Source of the DNA: Talpa occidentalis
Taxonomy: Eukaryota > Chordata > Mammalia > Eulipotyphla > Talpidae
Direction of reading: 5' to 3'
Assembly (NCBI RefSeq): GCF_014898055.3
Contig: NW_023605083.1
Location: 60,428,228-60,492,227, forward strand
DNA: 64,000 bases
Notes under the pieces: generated by a model
Told to the model about the DNA's origin: nothing
What the model saw: the letters and a program-made list of their open reading frames with translations, nothing else
The model's database searches: none
Position numbers and translations under genes: made by a program
Part shown: positions 1-12,251 of the stretch, in pieces
How the letters are laid out: each line of letters opens with the position of its first letter
How positions within the stretch are numbered: position 1 is the stretch's first letter

Positions 1-93
1 AGCTCACCCGGACATTGCTGTGGAGGACAGAATAGCAGGAAGTAGCCTGGAGCCAAGAAGGTCAGCCTTTGTTCAGGTGAGAAATAGTCACCA

Positions 94-1487
94 AGACAGA
101 ATATGGTACATGGTTTTCAAATGTGGTCTCCCCCAGAATAAACCCACATTTATATGGACAGCTAATTTCTGACGAAAGGGCTAAGTATACATTGGAGAAA
201 GGAAAGTCTCTTTAACAAATGATGTTGAGAAAACTAAATAGACCCGTGCAAAAAAAAAAAAAATTGAAACTAGACTGCTCTCTCATATCACACACAAAAA
301 TTAACTCAAAATGAATTAAAGACTCAGTTGTAAGACTTGAAACCATAAAATACATAGAAGAAAATATAGCACAACACTCCACAAAACTCGCTTCAGGGAT
401 ATCTTTGGAGACTTGACTCCAATGGCAAGGAAAACAACAAGAAAATAAACAAATAGGACTGCATCAAACTAAATAACTTCTGTACAGGGAAACTATCATT
501 ACTATGGAAAGACATCCTACTGGATGGGGAAAAATATTTGTGCATCATATACATGACAAGGGGCTAATATCCAAGATCTACAAAGAATTCATACAATCCA
601 ACAAAAAGAAAACCAATAAACCAATCAAAAAGTGGGTAGAAGAGCTAATTAAACACTTCTCCAACAAAGGTGTACAGATGTTCAACAGACACATGCAAAA
701 TTGTTCAGCATCACTTTCACCAGGGAAATGCAAATCAAAACCACAGTGAGATACCACCTCACACCTGTGAGAAGGGCCCATGTCAGTAAAAAAGAGAAAC
801 AACAAATGTTGCCCAGGATGTGGAGAAAAAGGAAACCTCATTCACTGTTGTTGGGAACGCAGACCAGTAGTGTCCCTATGGAAAGCAGTACAGCACTGCC
901 TCAAAATATTAAAAAGAGATGTATCATATGACCCAGCAATTCCACACCTTGATATTTATCCAAAGAATGTAAAAGCACTAATTCAAAGAGATGCAAGCAC
1001 TCCTGTATTTGTTACAGCACTATTTACAATACTTTTAAGTTATGGAAACAATCTAAGTTGACAGATGAGTAGATTGAGAAAATGTAGAATAAATACATGA
1101 TGGACTACTACTCAGCTACAAAGAGAAGAAATCTTGCCATTTTGCAGCAACATGGATGGAACTTGAGGGACTGTGCTAAGTGAAATATGTCAGAAGGAGA
1201 AAAACAACTATCAAATGATTTTACTCATGTGTGGAATATGAAGAAGTAAAACAAAGGAACAGACAAAACTAAATCAAAACAAACGCTAGAAATCTGACTG
1301 CTGAATTGAGGCCAGTAGAGGGGGAGGGTGGGGTGAAGAGTAAATGGGGTAAGAAATCTCAATGATCTACAGCAAAGGATGATAGGTGTTTTGGTGGCAG
1401 ATGTGGGGGGATAATATACATCTCAAGAGGTATGAACCTATACCCTTAAATCATATACATATTCTAAAGTAACATCACCCGATAAAA
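94..1487 (+). mobile_element. LINE-1, 5'-truncated: end of ORF2 plus 3' UTR
   Basis: This is the 3' part of an L1 retrotransposon. Translated pieces show ORF2 C-terminal hallmarks: an IKKW block near 630, [15 protein letters not shown] near 725-770, a cysteine-rich CGEKG block near 820 and YDPAIP near 930. These lie in two alternating frames, so two compensating frameshifts break the frame (near 715 and 790), and many substitutions are present. The A-rich 3' UTR with a GGGGGAGGGTGGGG-type purine stretch (about 1320) runs to an AT-rich end near 1487. The copy is dead. Its 5' limit near 94 is where L1-like sequence becomes recognisable, so the element may reach beyond the window. Confidence 0.85.
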
Positions 1488-1555
1488 AAAAGAGAGAACG
1501 AAAAATGTGGGTTTCCGTGTGATGACTCAGTGTCTAACTCATTATTTACTTTAAA

Positions 1556-1712
1556 TAAGTGTAATCACTTCCATAAACCTCAGTTTCCTCTTCTGGAAGA
1601 TGGAGATGATAATAATACAGTAGAACTACCTCACTGCCTATCTATAAAGGTTAGTAACATAAAATGAAACACTTAGCACAAATTTGGCCAAAGTACACAC
1701 TCAATAAAATCT
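1556..1712 (+). mobile_element. MIR SINE relic
   Basis: The sequence follows the MIR core and tail in order: CTCAGTTTCCTC, then an AGATGGAGATGATAATAAT block, a TACCTCACTG block, and a tail resembling the CACTCAATAAA end. It is an ancient, diverged copy without a recognisable target-site duplication. Confidence 0.6.
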
Positions 1713-2832
1713 AAAGAACATCTCACAGCAAACATCGCCAACAAAAGACAAACATCTGAACAAGGGCAATGTAAACTAAACTACCTTAGCACATATGACA
1801 CATAATTTTGGTGCCGAGGGGAGCATCAAATCTGGAGGAGGGATATCTTTGGGACAGAAGACCTTGAGGATTTAGCATGCAAAGCTGGGTGGTCAGTACG
1901 ATTCAGGCCACCTCTCTGGTTGCACAGCCTACTCTGGGGGACAGCAGTGAGGGACCTCAGCACTTACAAATCAAACAAGGAGAAAAATGATGTCTTCCCA
2001 TCAGCAATTTCACCTCACTTCAAAGCATCATTTCCTGACTGCTGCAGGGCTGAGGATACGGAAAGGGACAGCTCATTGCTGTCTGTTGAAACAGAAGGTT
2101 CACTTAAACATGAACATGGTACAGGATGCTGCTTCAGTCAAAGTCAGATGTTTCTAGGCACATTCAGATGTTCTAGGCTGCAGCCTGGAATTTGCCATCC
2201 AGTACCTATCTCTAGTTCCCTTCCCTCTCTGCTCTATTTGACTACTACAATTGTAAATGAAAAATTTGAAACTTGCTTTCATCATTATGCTTTAGTATTT
2301 AGGGAAAACAATATTTACTCTCATCCAGAGCTTTTGGTTTTAAACCTTCCATTTTTATCCTAAATTCTATTTCCTACATTTTCAATAGGTTTGGAGAAAA
2401 GTCCCAGTCTCCTAGCTTAAATGAAGAGGAAAGGTAAACAGTTTAAACCTGAATATTCCTTTGTGTTAATAGCCTCTAGCCCACGTAAAACATACTTCCA
2501 GAGAAATGAGGATGTATAGTCCAGCGGAACATGGAAATTAGGGAGAGGCCTGGATTTATTTATTGGGTTTGTTCATTCATTTGATATTGAACAAATATTT
2601 ATTAATGTAATTTTTTTTTGTCACACCCTGTACTCTGAGCTAGGGCTACAATAGTCAGCTAAATCAGAAGTTGGGACCTCTGGGAACTGTTCTTTCTGGG
2701 GAGAAGGCTGAGATTAATCAAGTTCAATGAACAGCAATGCTATTGCCTTTAACATTGCAAGGGGGATAAAGTGGAAGTATGTGCAGCTGTGTTTATTGGG
2801 GAAATCTGATCTTCTCTGAGGGTGTTGAATCA
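1713..2832. other. Non-coding stretch, no gene seen
   Basis: A 147-codon open frame (1920-2363, + strand) has no recognisable domain, signal peptide or splice context, and I do not regard it as a gene. Around 2600-2720 the sequence weakly resembles an L2 3' end (CACCCTGTACTCTGAGCTAG). An imperfect duplication, TCAGATGT(T)TCTAGGC twice, lies at about 2144-2178. Confidence 0.5.
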
Positions 2833-3000
2833 TGGTTCTGCCACTTTTGGACCTTGTCAAGGAACTTAAACTTCCTGTGCTTCAGTTTCCTCATCTTTAA
2901 CTCAGAGGGATGCCTTTCAGGGGCACGGTGAGGATTGTAAGAGGTTAAGTGGGAATACACCAGAACAACAATGGGATACAGTAAGTGCTCATTAAATGAT
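2833..3000 (+). mobile_element. MIR SINE
   Basis: A well-preserved MIR order is visible: a GGACCTTGTCAAGGAACTTAA block, CTTCAGTTTCCTCATCTTTAA, GGTGAGGATTGTAAGAGGTTAA, and the end block CAGTAAGTGCTCATTAAATG. These match the conserved core and 3' end of MIR as known in all mammals. Confidence 0.8.
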
Positions 3001-3062
3001 CTCTTCCTTTGCCCTTGCTTCCTTGAGGTTATCAATATTTCAGGTAAAAAAAAAAATTCTTT

Positions 3063-3324
3063 TGGGCCTCCCCGGTGGCACAGCAGTTGAGCACTGGGTT
3101 GCGAAGCTGCCCGCAGCCTTTGCAGCACTGGTTCGATTCCCGGCTGCCGGGAAGGGTCCCACGTGGTGCGCAGACCTCTCCTGCCACCCGCTGCTCCCCT
3201 CAGCTGTGTATTTCGTCAGGTCTGCCTGTTCTGCTCCCTGCTCTGGCTCTGGTGAATTCTCTCACCCTCCCGCACTTCTGACTGTACCCAGTGCTTGTAT
3301 AAATAAACAAATCTTTAAAAAAAA
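3063..3324 (+). mobile_element. tRNA-derived SINE (group A), full length
   Basis: The element starts with GGGCCTCCCCGGTGGCACAG. An A-box-like segment is followed by a B box (GGTTCGATTCC, about 3130) and the body CTGCTCCCCTCAGC. The group A end ACTTCTGACTGTACCCAGTG leads into ATAAACAAATCTTT and an A run. A short duplication (AATTCTTT, ending about 3062 and about 3331) flanks it. The AATAAA motif has decayed to ATAAACAA, so this copy is older than those at 36.2 and 41.8 kb. Confidence 0.88.
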
Positions 3325-3862
3325 ATTCTTTACAAATTTGTAATTTTTTTAAATTACAGAGGCAGGAATTAGTCTGTAATTTTGGGCTGACTATGTCATT
3401 ACCAAAATACTCTCTTTTTAAAAATCTCTCTAGGTCTGGGCTCCAGGACGACAGAGAAGGCAGGCAGGTGATAGTTGCTTACATCTGGAAACAAATCCCT
3501 GATGCTATGGCAAAGGCAGTTCACAGCATCAGGAGTCCAGCTCATCTTGACTTGCTCTCCAGTGCTCCTCCATCTCCACTCTCTGATTGGCTAAGTGCAT
3601 GTTGGGTAAGAAACAGGAATGGAGCACAATTATCACTTCCCAAAGCATTTCCTTGCAGTCCCAGGTAACTTATTCTCTGCACAAAGGGAAAGGTCATGAC
3701 CGGCTCCCCAGTCCTGAACTGCACTAGCAGACACAAAGTGAAGTTGAAACCGGTATCTCACTACAGGAGGCAATGGTGAGCCCACACTTACCTTTTGATC
3801 TTTTCAAAAAAGGATCCTCAGGGTCTGGTGGTGCAAAACAGAAATCCTGACTAAGCCTGAAT

Positions 3863-4173
3863 AGAACTATTTTTCTTTTCTTTTTTTTTTTTTTTAAAGA
3901 TTTATTTATTTATTTACATAAGAACCAGGGTATAGGCCAGATTCATGGGAGGGTGAGATGATTCACCAGAGACAGTGGGGAGCAGAACAGGCAGACTGAC
4001 TGAAATACACTGCTGAGGGGAGCTGCTGCGGGCGAGACAGGAGAGGTCTGCTGCGCCATGTGGGTTGCTCGCTGGCAGGCTGGGGACTAAACTCATGCTG
4101 CAGAGGCTGCGGATTGCTTCACAGTGCAAGTGCTTAACCCTTTGCACCACCAGGGGGGCCCAGAACTATTTTT
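3863..4173 (-). mobile_element. tRNA-derived SINE (group B, CAACCCACATGG variant) with TSD
   Basis: The minus-strand copy occupies about 3875-4161. It has a T-rich run (its A tail) at the left, AAAGATTTATTTATTT (reverse of AATAAATCTTT), then the reverse of CTGCTCCCCTCAGCAG and of the tRNA-like head near 4085-4160. A perfect 12-bp target-site duplication, AGAACTATTTTT, flanks it at 3863-3874 and 4162-4173. Confidence 0.9.
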
Positions 4174-6320
4174 TTTTTAACACACTTTATAGAATACTTC
4201 AGAGTTCCTAGAGGGAAACTGGAAGTTCACATCGAACCCCATTGACTGATAATGGTCACTTGTTCTCGATATTTACATTTAAATTATATATACCATATGT
4301 GCATTTACATATTTAAATATAGAGTTTGTGTCAATTTGGAGTCCCGACTGTTTTTTCAGTAATCTTCAAATGATCCTTCTGTCTTCGTAAAATTCAGGGT
4401 ACAAATACAGATGTAAATGAGTACAGTGCTCCATTCCAGATCTAGTTATGTCTCAAGGTAGCTGAAAAACTAGGTTTTCCAGCCAGTTCTTCCTGAGTGA
4501 CTCAGAATAAACCCAGACAATGAGGACTTCCTAGTGTTATTTCTCAAACTTTGTGCTGAGGTCAGCTCTAAGTCTTGGGTTAAACCACTAAATCTTTGTT
4601 TGCTTGTAAACTATACTAACTGAACTTTTTTTGGAAGAGAAACAGTTGAATTTCTTATAGGGTTTAATCAAGGACTGTATCTTCCCATCAAGCAAGTGGA
4701 CACATGCAAGGTAATTTTGGAAAGTAAATACGATTAAAAACTAACATGTTGTTTTTTTAGAAAAGAATGAAAGAGTAAATAAACAGAAATATTTTATCAA
4801 AATTGTCATAAGAAAGTCAGATTACATCATTGGTTTTATTTACCAATTTGATTCAGGGAATGTTTTGAAACTAAAGATTTAACTAAAATTTCTTCTCCTT
4901 TGTTTATGTATCACTCAGCATTCACGGAGTTTCTACTATGCGCCAGGCATCACTCTTGATACCAAATCTTAGAAAAATGATTCAAATATGGATGCTATCT
5001 TAATATTATATAGTTAGGGAGCTAATTTATAAAGCTGATTATGTATTATTGAAAACACCTGGTCAACTCTTAATTATCCTTCAAATCAGTTCAGCTACCA
5101 CTGTCTCCAGGCAGTTTTCCTTGATCTGAAGAGAGTAACACTTTTCTAATTGTATTTATTAGTGCACCTGCTATACTCTTTTGTAATTATTTGCTTCATA
5201 TCCATATCTCTAATAAATAAAGCATTTTCATCAAGCAAGGACTATATTTTCATCTCTTTTTTTGCAACAAAGGGGCTGCAGATATAAAGGTGAATAGACT
5301 TGTCTCAAATGCTGCATGCTTAATATGGATGTTCATGAGAAAAAGCAACAAGCTTTTTTAGGACATGGAAGTTTAGGACATGGAAGGGTTCAAATGTAGA
5401 GACAAAAGCAAGGAGAGAGGCTTCTAAATATTGAAAGTAAAATGTAAGAATGTATAGAACAGAAAAGCAAATGAGCTTATCTTCTTAATGTTGGCTTTGG
5501 AAGGCACAGGGAAATTGTAAGTATGTTGGCAATTTCAGATTAACTGAAAAGGAGATGGGAAAACTGAGAAGAAACAGGAAGATTAGGAAGTAAAAATAAA
5601 TGCAACAGAATGATTATTACAAAATAACTGACACTCTTACTATTATTACTAAAATTCCTTAAAGAGAATTTTATTTTTGTCATTGTCTGACACCCAGTAG
5701 TCACTACCCACATGATATTGAGTCAAACCTAATAAAGTCAGTGATGATACAGTGAACAAAGTAAGAAGGTAAGAAATGCAAGGAAAAATTATTTTGAAAA
5801 TTTAAGTATAGACTACCTGTTAAAGATTATGAACTATACACATGCATTTCCCACAACTTCTGTCTCAAATCCTCATGTGAAAAACAGTTTATGGAGCAAA
5901 ATACAAAGACAGAAACTCAGAAGACTAAAGAATACAGAAAAAAAAAAGCACTTTTTTTGGAAGATGGAAAGCAGATGGAAATTGAACTAATAGCTCCAGT
6001 AAAGCTACATTATAAGCCAGCAATTGAGAAAGCTGAGAGGCCACTGTAGAATCCTCAGAGATGGTAGCAAGAGGTACGTCTGTAAAGGGGCCTCAAAACA
6101 GGAGAAGTGGTTGAAAGTGAATTTAAAAATCAGTGAAAACCACTCAACTTTTCACTGTGCTTTTAAGTGATAGCTACTGTCTTATCCTGACAGAATATTG
6201 GAGGGTTTCCCCCCCACCGCCTTTTAGGGTAAAACAATGGATCTCAAGAGTGGAGAAGAAGGTGCAAAGTCAAAAAGTGGGTGCCATACTGAAAAGGGGT
6301 AATTTATAAAATAAAATACC
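4174..6320. other. AT-rich non-coding stretch with a possible L2 relic
   Basis: No gene is visible. At 4905-5250 there are L2-like features (TTTCTACTATGCGCCAGGCA; later TTTTCCTTGATCTGAAGAG), low confidence. A 15-bp duplication (TTAGGACATGGAAG twice) lies at about 5359-5388. The rest is A-rich unique sequence, probably decayed LINE. Confidence 0.45.
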
Positions 6321-6388
6321 AAAATTTATGAAATACCATAATAAGCATGTTAAACTATGGAGCCAATGTATAAAAAGTATGAATAAAA
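6321..6388 (+). repeat. Fragment related to 7895-7962
   Basis: About 68 bp with ACCATAATAAGCATG and AAACTATGG in the same order as a segment 1.57 kb downstream, with several mismatches and one 1-bp indel. Two pieces of one old repeat family are likely. The orientation is the same. Confidence 0.6.
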
Positions 6389-6899
6389 ATATAAACACCT
6401 GTGGAAATAGAGTTTCTCCTCACATAGTCTCCAGGATGCAGGAATCTAGAATTGTATTATCTAGTCAGAAGGCTGAAAGGGACTTTTCTGGGGAATCTAA
6501 TCAATCTGAGAGAAAGAACCCTGTTAACTACTGACATGGGGTATGAAATGGCCCAAATGGATGACTCTATAATGAGGTCCATGCAACGTTTTTTAATGTA
6601 TTAGGAGGTTACCAGTGTTCTACACTTAAATACGACACATTTTGGCAAAGCATTTAACATGAAACAAACTGAAATGAATAGGCAAAGAAGAAATAAGGCT
6701 TAAGCAGAGACATGAAAATTTCAGAAAACTGTCACTAATATTCTCCAAGAGACCAAAGCAGTTTTTGATTCAGTGGAACTAGATTTTGCATATATAAGTA
6801 TATAGTAAATAAGTATTAGGTAACACAAAAGTGCAAAAGAAAAAATTAAAAGTGAGAGCATATATGAAAGCATTAAATTAGAAGATTTCAGGTAAATCA

Positions 6900-8090
6900 G
6901 ATGTAGTCATTCAGAAAGAAGCATGACAAAGAGATGTGGAAAATAAATGAATCATTCCAGAAGGCATACAATTGAAAAAAAATGCAACTTTGGAAAAAGA
7001 CAAGATATAAAGTAGAATATTGGAACTTATCAAAAAATTATTCAAGAAAAATCAGAATTGAAGGATGCAGTTTGCCATATAATGGAAAAAAAAAATGCGC
7101 CCATGCCAAAAAGCACCTTTACAAAATTTTAGATCAATGGGCAAAAAGTATAATTTAAAGTCTCTCAAAAAAGAGGGGAAACACCATTTTTTTAAACAAA
7201 CAATAAAGAACAATTCTTAGGGAAGAATTACAAGAAAATAAGGCAAAGTGTTCAAAATTGATTTCCAGCTCAGAACATTATACCTATCCAAATTATACAG
7301 TTAGTGGGTTAGTAAAATAAATATATTTTAAACTTAAAATATCTCAAAAAATGACTGGGAAACCACTTGAGAATGTGCACCACCAAAAGAGAGAAAACCA
7401 GGAAAGAAAAATAAGTGGAATCTGGACAAAGTTGGATCCAACAGAGTAGATAGGCAGACGGGGGCCCCAGATAATGGGGAAGGAAGATCCCAAAGTCTCA
7501 GTCATGCAAGAGGTCTTAGAATAATCTGCTACATAAAAGAAATCCAGAGGACTCTGGGGTATTTCCTTAAAATGAAAGCAAGACTTCCTAATTCCTAGTT
7601 TCTTTGAATGTATTAAGAAATTTGTCACAACTTGGGAAGACTATGGGGATAAATTAGTGATATAACTAAGCTTTTGGTTTTCCAAAAGAAATATCCAACA
7701 CAAATAAACTATAAATAACATTATATAACCATTTTAATGTGCGTACTAAAAGTTGATCAAACCACAAATAAAATAAAGCTCTCCCAGGCAAACAGGAAAA
7801 CAAAACTGCCTGGATTAAGTGGGCCAGAAGGGTGAAAGAACTAAATCTTCACTTTCCTTGCTGGAAATTTAATTTATAATTCCTACACTAAAGTAAAATT
7901 TATAAAATACCATAATAAGCATGTAAACTATGGCGGTAATGTAGATAAAGTATGGATTAAAAGAATTGAGTTGCATACTTGTTAGTAGAATTATTTGATT
8001 CTTTGGGATATACCTGTGAATCATATTGATAAAAATATTTTTTTTTATGAATGTATCAAGAAGGGGAGAAAAAAAACTATTAACCCCTAC
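6900..8090 (+). mobile_element. Ancient L1-like non-coding (UTR-type) sequence
   Basis: The order of a TTATTCAAGAAAAATCAGAATT block, an AATTATACAGTTAGTG block, GTGCACCACCAAAAGAGAG and GGGGAAGGAAGATCCCAAAG recalls a non-coding part of old mammalian L1-family elements that I know from memory. An AT-rich tail follows. There is no coding capacity; the 94-codon minus-strand frame at 7344-7628 is an antisense shadow of this repeat. The family name is not assigned. Confidence 0.45.
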
Positions 8091-8266
8091 CCTTGGTTCT
8101 CTCAGGATTACTTAAATTTCTAAATATTCATATTCACCAATACTTTTGCTCTCTTCCTTTAGAATTTAAGATAGCCTCTGGGACAATTTAACAATGTTTT
8201 ATTTGTATTTTAGAGGCTTATAAATCATCGCTTTTGTGATGAAAATCACCCAGGAAGGCTAACCCT

Positions 8267-8280
8267 GGCGGCCATCTTGT
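8267..8280. promoter_or_regulatory. YY1-like binding motif
   Basis: GGCGGCCATCTTGT contains the CGGCCATCTTG core typical of YY1 sites. It sits in a stretch (about 8250-8460) where I see no recognisable repeat and which is richer in GC than its surroundings. Motif match only; a single site can occur by chance or descend from a transposable element. Confidence 0.35.
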
Positions 8281-8629
8281 CTGTTTGCCTTAGCGAATTA
8301 GGTTACAAAGGCTGAGCAAAGCCTTTGCCACTCCATTCTGTATTTGTGTTTACTCAGGAAGGTACCATTTTGTGGCAAAGCAGATAAGATCTGTTCCCAG
8401 GCCTGCAAGGGGTGACAAGTATATTATTTGAACATGTGGGGAAATTATTTAAATAAAAAATGCACAAGATTATCAACACCCCTATCACTCAGTTTAAATA
8501 GCAACCAAATAAATGTCACCCTGCCATCATGTACTTTGCAGCATATTCCTGTAGAGTCAGGGGACACAGAGGAAAGATGTTGATAGAAGCTGAGAATTAA
8601 TCGAAGTGGCTATGGAGAAAACAAAGGCT

Positions 8630-8800
8630 GCAACTACCATTTAATGACACTGGAGAGTTTTGAACCACTAGTATCTTATTTAATCTCATACCAATACAAT
8701 TAGGTACTTAACTAACATTGCTAACTTGCACGTAAGGAAATGGACGCACATAGAATTTAAGCAGCTTATCTCAGTAAAAGAGCAGGGAACAAATTAATGT
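8630..8800 (-). mobile_element. Probable MIR relic (reverse)
   Basis: TTTAATCTCATACCAATACAA followed by TAGGTACTTAAC and AAGGAAATGGACGCACATAG resembles the reversed MIR core (TCATTTAATCCTCA...AGGTA...GGAAACTGAGGCACAGAG). Heavily diverged. Confidence 0.4.
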
Positions 8801-8820
8801 CTATTTTACTTTTTAGCCAT

Positions 8821-8971
8821 TTGATGGTGTCATTTTTTGCATTGAGTCAAATAACAACGTATTTGTTTTTGTATTATGTTTTTCTTTTCTCATTTTATCT
8901 TTTTAGTTATTCATTTTAATGAGGTTTATAAAAGCATCAATTGGGCTGGATTGAAAATGAAATAAAATGGT
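8821..8971 (+). repeat. Dispersed repeat, copy 1 (uninterrupted)
   Basis: TTGATGGTGTCATTTTTTGC through AAATAAAATGGT is repeated at 38989-39439, about 30 kb away in the same orientation, with roughly 85-90% identity by eye. Copy 2 is split by a SINE; this copy is not, so it shows the ancestral empty site (TTTTTAGTTATTCATTTT near 8901-8918). The family is not recognised. It is too AT-rich to type by eye and has no open frame. Confidence 0.8.
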
Positions 8972-11686
8972 ATATCTATTTTATTAGAAAGCCCAACCTC
9001 TTAACATTTGCACTACATAGATGGGAGTTCATACGTTTTGTTAACACAGTGAAAAACTTTTATACTTCTTGGAATACGTGCCTGTATAGGGTCCACATGC
9101 ATTCACACACATTTGGTGAGAAGAATATAAGAATACTAGAAGATTCTGGACATCCTTTTTTGATCAGCTACCCAAACATCCCCTTGCTCTTTCTAATGGA
9201 AATAAATGTACTACCGATAAAGCCCAATCCATGTGCTGACTTTGTAATTGTGCAGCTTTGGTTCTAAAAATCTGTGCAGTGCCTGGGTGATCCTGGCTGG
9301 GCAGTGTGAACAAGTCTGTTTTCTGGCTGGAGACAAAGCTGATGGCTGTTCTGACCACTTCTCTAAGCAATATTGTACTGGAGAAGCTTGTATTCATTCG
9401 TGAGAGCTGATCTGCTAGATTTTCAGGAATTTTGTGAGCCACTGATGTCAAGTTGGTAGCATGAAATGAGCCAAAGTGAAAATAGTTACATGAGAGAATC
9501 TGGCAAATGCTATAAATCAGGACTTTTTCTCTTCTCTTGTTTCCTTTTGTTATTGTTAAGACTTTTAGCCTTGTACCACTGCCTAAGCCAGTACCTTCAC
9601 TTCTCAAGTCTAACCCCTGGGACTGGCAGAGGAAAAGCCAGGCCCGGAAGAGAAAACTGCTTACCCCAAGTGCCAAGAGCTCCCCAAATCCCAGAGCAAA
9701 GCTGATTTAGATATACAGGTGCAGACCTCAGTGAGGCAGGACCGTAAGAGCTTCTGACCTTATCTAATTTTGCTAAAGAAGGTTGGAGAGAAAAGTCAGT
9801 AAAAGGGAGCAGGACAAAGTTAAGAACGAGCCAAGACAGATGGCTGGACCACTTCCCAGAGCATCAAACAGCCTCCTTCAGCTTGGTTCTACCTCCTGTC
9901 GCCTCCTCATAGTCACTCCCTTGCTCCTTCACAGAGTAAGTCCTACTCTCAAGCACTTGACCCACACACTGTCTCTGAACTGTCTGTGAACCTTCCCCCT
10001 TTGCAGTGGGGGAAGGTTCATCTTTTCCAGGGCTATATAGGAACTTGCTAACTATGCCACTGAGAGTAAATCACATCACTCATCTGAACCCCAGCTTTGT
10101 TTGGTATAAAGTAGGTCTTTTAACTCCACCCCGGAAGGGATGCTGTGAGAACAAATGTCCTTATACACTGGTTCCTTATACACAGGTTCCTTATACACAG
10201 GTTCCTTATACACTGCCAAGAAAGACAGACATAAACGATGGTTATTGCTGTTGTGACTGCTGACATTATGATTATGAATTCAGAATTATGCCACCCACTT
10301 TAGAGAGTAAGACAGCTTATTTGATGAACCTGGCAATGAACCACAGGTTCCAGAGCCATCTATGTTCCATAGCCAATACAACTGAGATCAAACTAGCTCT
10401 CCCTTCCACCCCCAACAATACAAAGAGGTTATCCTGTATTCACACCTGGACTTTGCGATGGCCAGCCATGAAAGCTGATTGAGAAGTACATGAGACTCAA
10501 AAAACCTCACTGCCAGTTCATCCACTCCTTTGCCTCATCAATCTTTAACAGATGCTTTTTAACCTGGGTCTCTGACATCTTTGAACCATTTTATTTCCCT
10601 AGGATATGACATAGGTTTTCAGCGCTGTGGTCCTCAGAGATAGCTTCAGGCCGAGTAACTTTCTAGTTCTTGTCTTTAGGTAGATGAGTGATAGGAGCTG
10701 AGAGGAAAGTATTCCTAGTTTGTCTGCTCACATACCAGTGGGCCAATGGTCCAGGGGGCACTGACAGTATATTTCCAAGTCCTCGTGATAGACTGTGATA
10801 GCATCACCGAATGAACAGGGGTGGGAAAGGCTAAAGATCAGTCTCATAACCTTTTAACATCTTTTCCCCCCAATCAACACAAATAATGAGGCAAAGCAGA
10901 ACCGCAAGCTCACTACAGAGAGGTATAGTGACAAGTCCTCCAGCCATGGAAGCAGTCAGAATGCTACCTCTTACCCATCTCTACCCAGAAATTTGGAGCT
11001 GCAACTGATGGCCGTCACCCTCAGACATTTGAAGGCTTCAGTTCAAAGGACTAAATGGAGGCGACCAGGGTGACCCTGATTTAAAATCTCAGCCAAAGGG
11101 TGGGTGCTTCAAGTGAGCAGTCATGGCCCTGCTAAAGCAGACCTTCTACATGAGTAAGAGTTGAGCAAATCAGGTTGCTGGGGGTGAACACACAGTGTTG
11201 AATATGGTCGGAACCACATTTCACATTTCATCAGTCACATCTAAACAAATTTGGAAACTTCTTCCACAAGTAGCCAGTCTTAATGGGAGGAAAATTCACT
11301 TAGGAAGTATGATTTCTTTTAGTCAGGAAATTTCTCCGTTTATAAGTCCTGGGATGCAAGATAAATGACCTCCACTTACAACACTCTATAACCACCCTTG
11401 AGAGCTCTGTGTATAACACATGAGGGGACTTTATTCTCTTCTCATTTGTATCACAGGTGGATATGTTTCTAGTGATGACAATGTCTGTTATGTAAGTGTT
11501 CTGTGTTTGTGTGTGTGTACAAAAAGTAGATGAATTTCCTTTTTAGTTTACTGTCTGGGAAAATTTTGTTTCTACCTATGAAAATGCACACTTCCTTTTA
11601 TTCTGATCATGACATTAAGGTTACATTCTGTTTCCTTTTTTCTATTTCTTTTGGCTTAGCTTGGCTAACAGAAGAGTCAGCACAAC
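8972..11686. other. Non-coding stretch, no recognisable gene or repeat
   Basis: Open frames of 64-170 codons occur on both strands (the longest at 9164-9676, minus strand) without domains, conserved motifs or plausible exon boundaries. Base composition is moderate and CpG is scarce, as in bulk mammalian intergenic DNA. The only ordered structure is the 15-bp tandem array at 10158-10217. Confidence 0.5.
10158..10217. repeat. 15-bp tandem repeat, four copies
   Basis: Unit TCCTTATACACAGGT. Copies 2 and 3 are identical; copies 1 and 4 carry a CT for CA change. The period is a multiple of three, so one + frame reads a short pentapeptide repeat through the array. The frame lies in otherwise unsupported sequence and is not a gene. 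Confidence 0.92.
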
Positions 11687-11744
11687 TTTGGTCCTCAGCA
11701 CATTTGTGCTATGAATTTGGTCCTCACCAAATTTGTGCTATGAA
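11687..11744. repeat. 29-bp tandem duplication
   Basis: Two adjacent units begin TTTGGTCCTCA and end TTTGTGCTATGAA. They differ at two of 29 positions. Confidence 0.92.
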
Positions 11745-12094
11745 TATAATTTTGTTAAACTACGAAATTTTTCCTCTTTCCCAAAAGACTTTTGGGCAAC
11801 AAAATTCCTACTGGAAATTTGGCAGAAATCTATCGAATCCATCAAATAAATCACGACAGGGTAAATTTATATGTAAAACATACTGCTGAGCTGGGCTACT
11901 GAACTCTACATTTAATGTTTACCCACTGCTGCCTATTACTTGCCTAAAGGAATAGAAAGCTTATGTGTTTCAAATACACTGCATCTTAGTTTTGCAATTA
12001 GAAAAATAGAGCACCAATAGCTGCACTTTCTCAGTGAATAAACATATGGTCAGATCCAATAATTGTATGTTTAAACTCCCAGGTTAGACATATC

Positions 12095-12251
12095 ATTTCT
12101 ATTATACATTTAGCTTTTGTGGGGTAAAATTTAACACCCCTGTTTCCCAAAAAATGAAACACTTTTGTTTTTAATGATGAGTAATAAGCATGTCAAATGT
12201 TCGCTAAACTTGTACCTCAGAGTCTTTGCTGTCAACATAAAATTTTGCAAA
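12095..12251 (+). repeat. 157-bp direct repeat, copy 1
   Basis: Starts ATTTCTATTATACATTT and ends AAAATTTTGCAAA. It matches 12639-12795 without gaps at a constant offset of 544 bp, with six substitutions (about 96% identity). The sequence continues as unique DNA at both ends, so this is a local duplication and not a tandem array. Not coding. Confidence 0.93.

Noticed and set aside
780..1061. Cysteine/histidine-rich stretch resembling a retroviral zinc knuckle
   Set aside because: Its context (CGEKG, YDPAIP, preceding REMQIKTT) is the L1 ORF2 C-terminus, which has its own cysteine motif.
7344..7628. 94-codon minus-strand frame rich in phenylalanine and serine, membrane-like
   Set aside because: Antisense to an old A/G-rich L1-like repeat; hydrophobicity is a by-product of T-rich reverse-strand codons.
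9164..9676. 170-codon minus-strand frame
   Set aside because: No recognisable domain, no conserved context, overlaps a plus-strand frame; consistent with chance in moderately GC-rich DNA.
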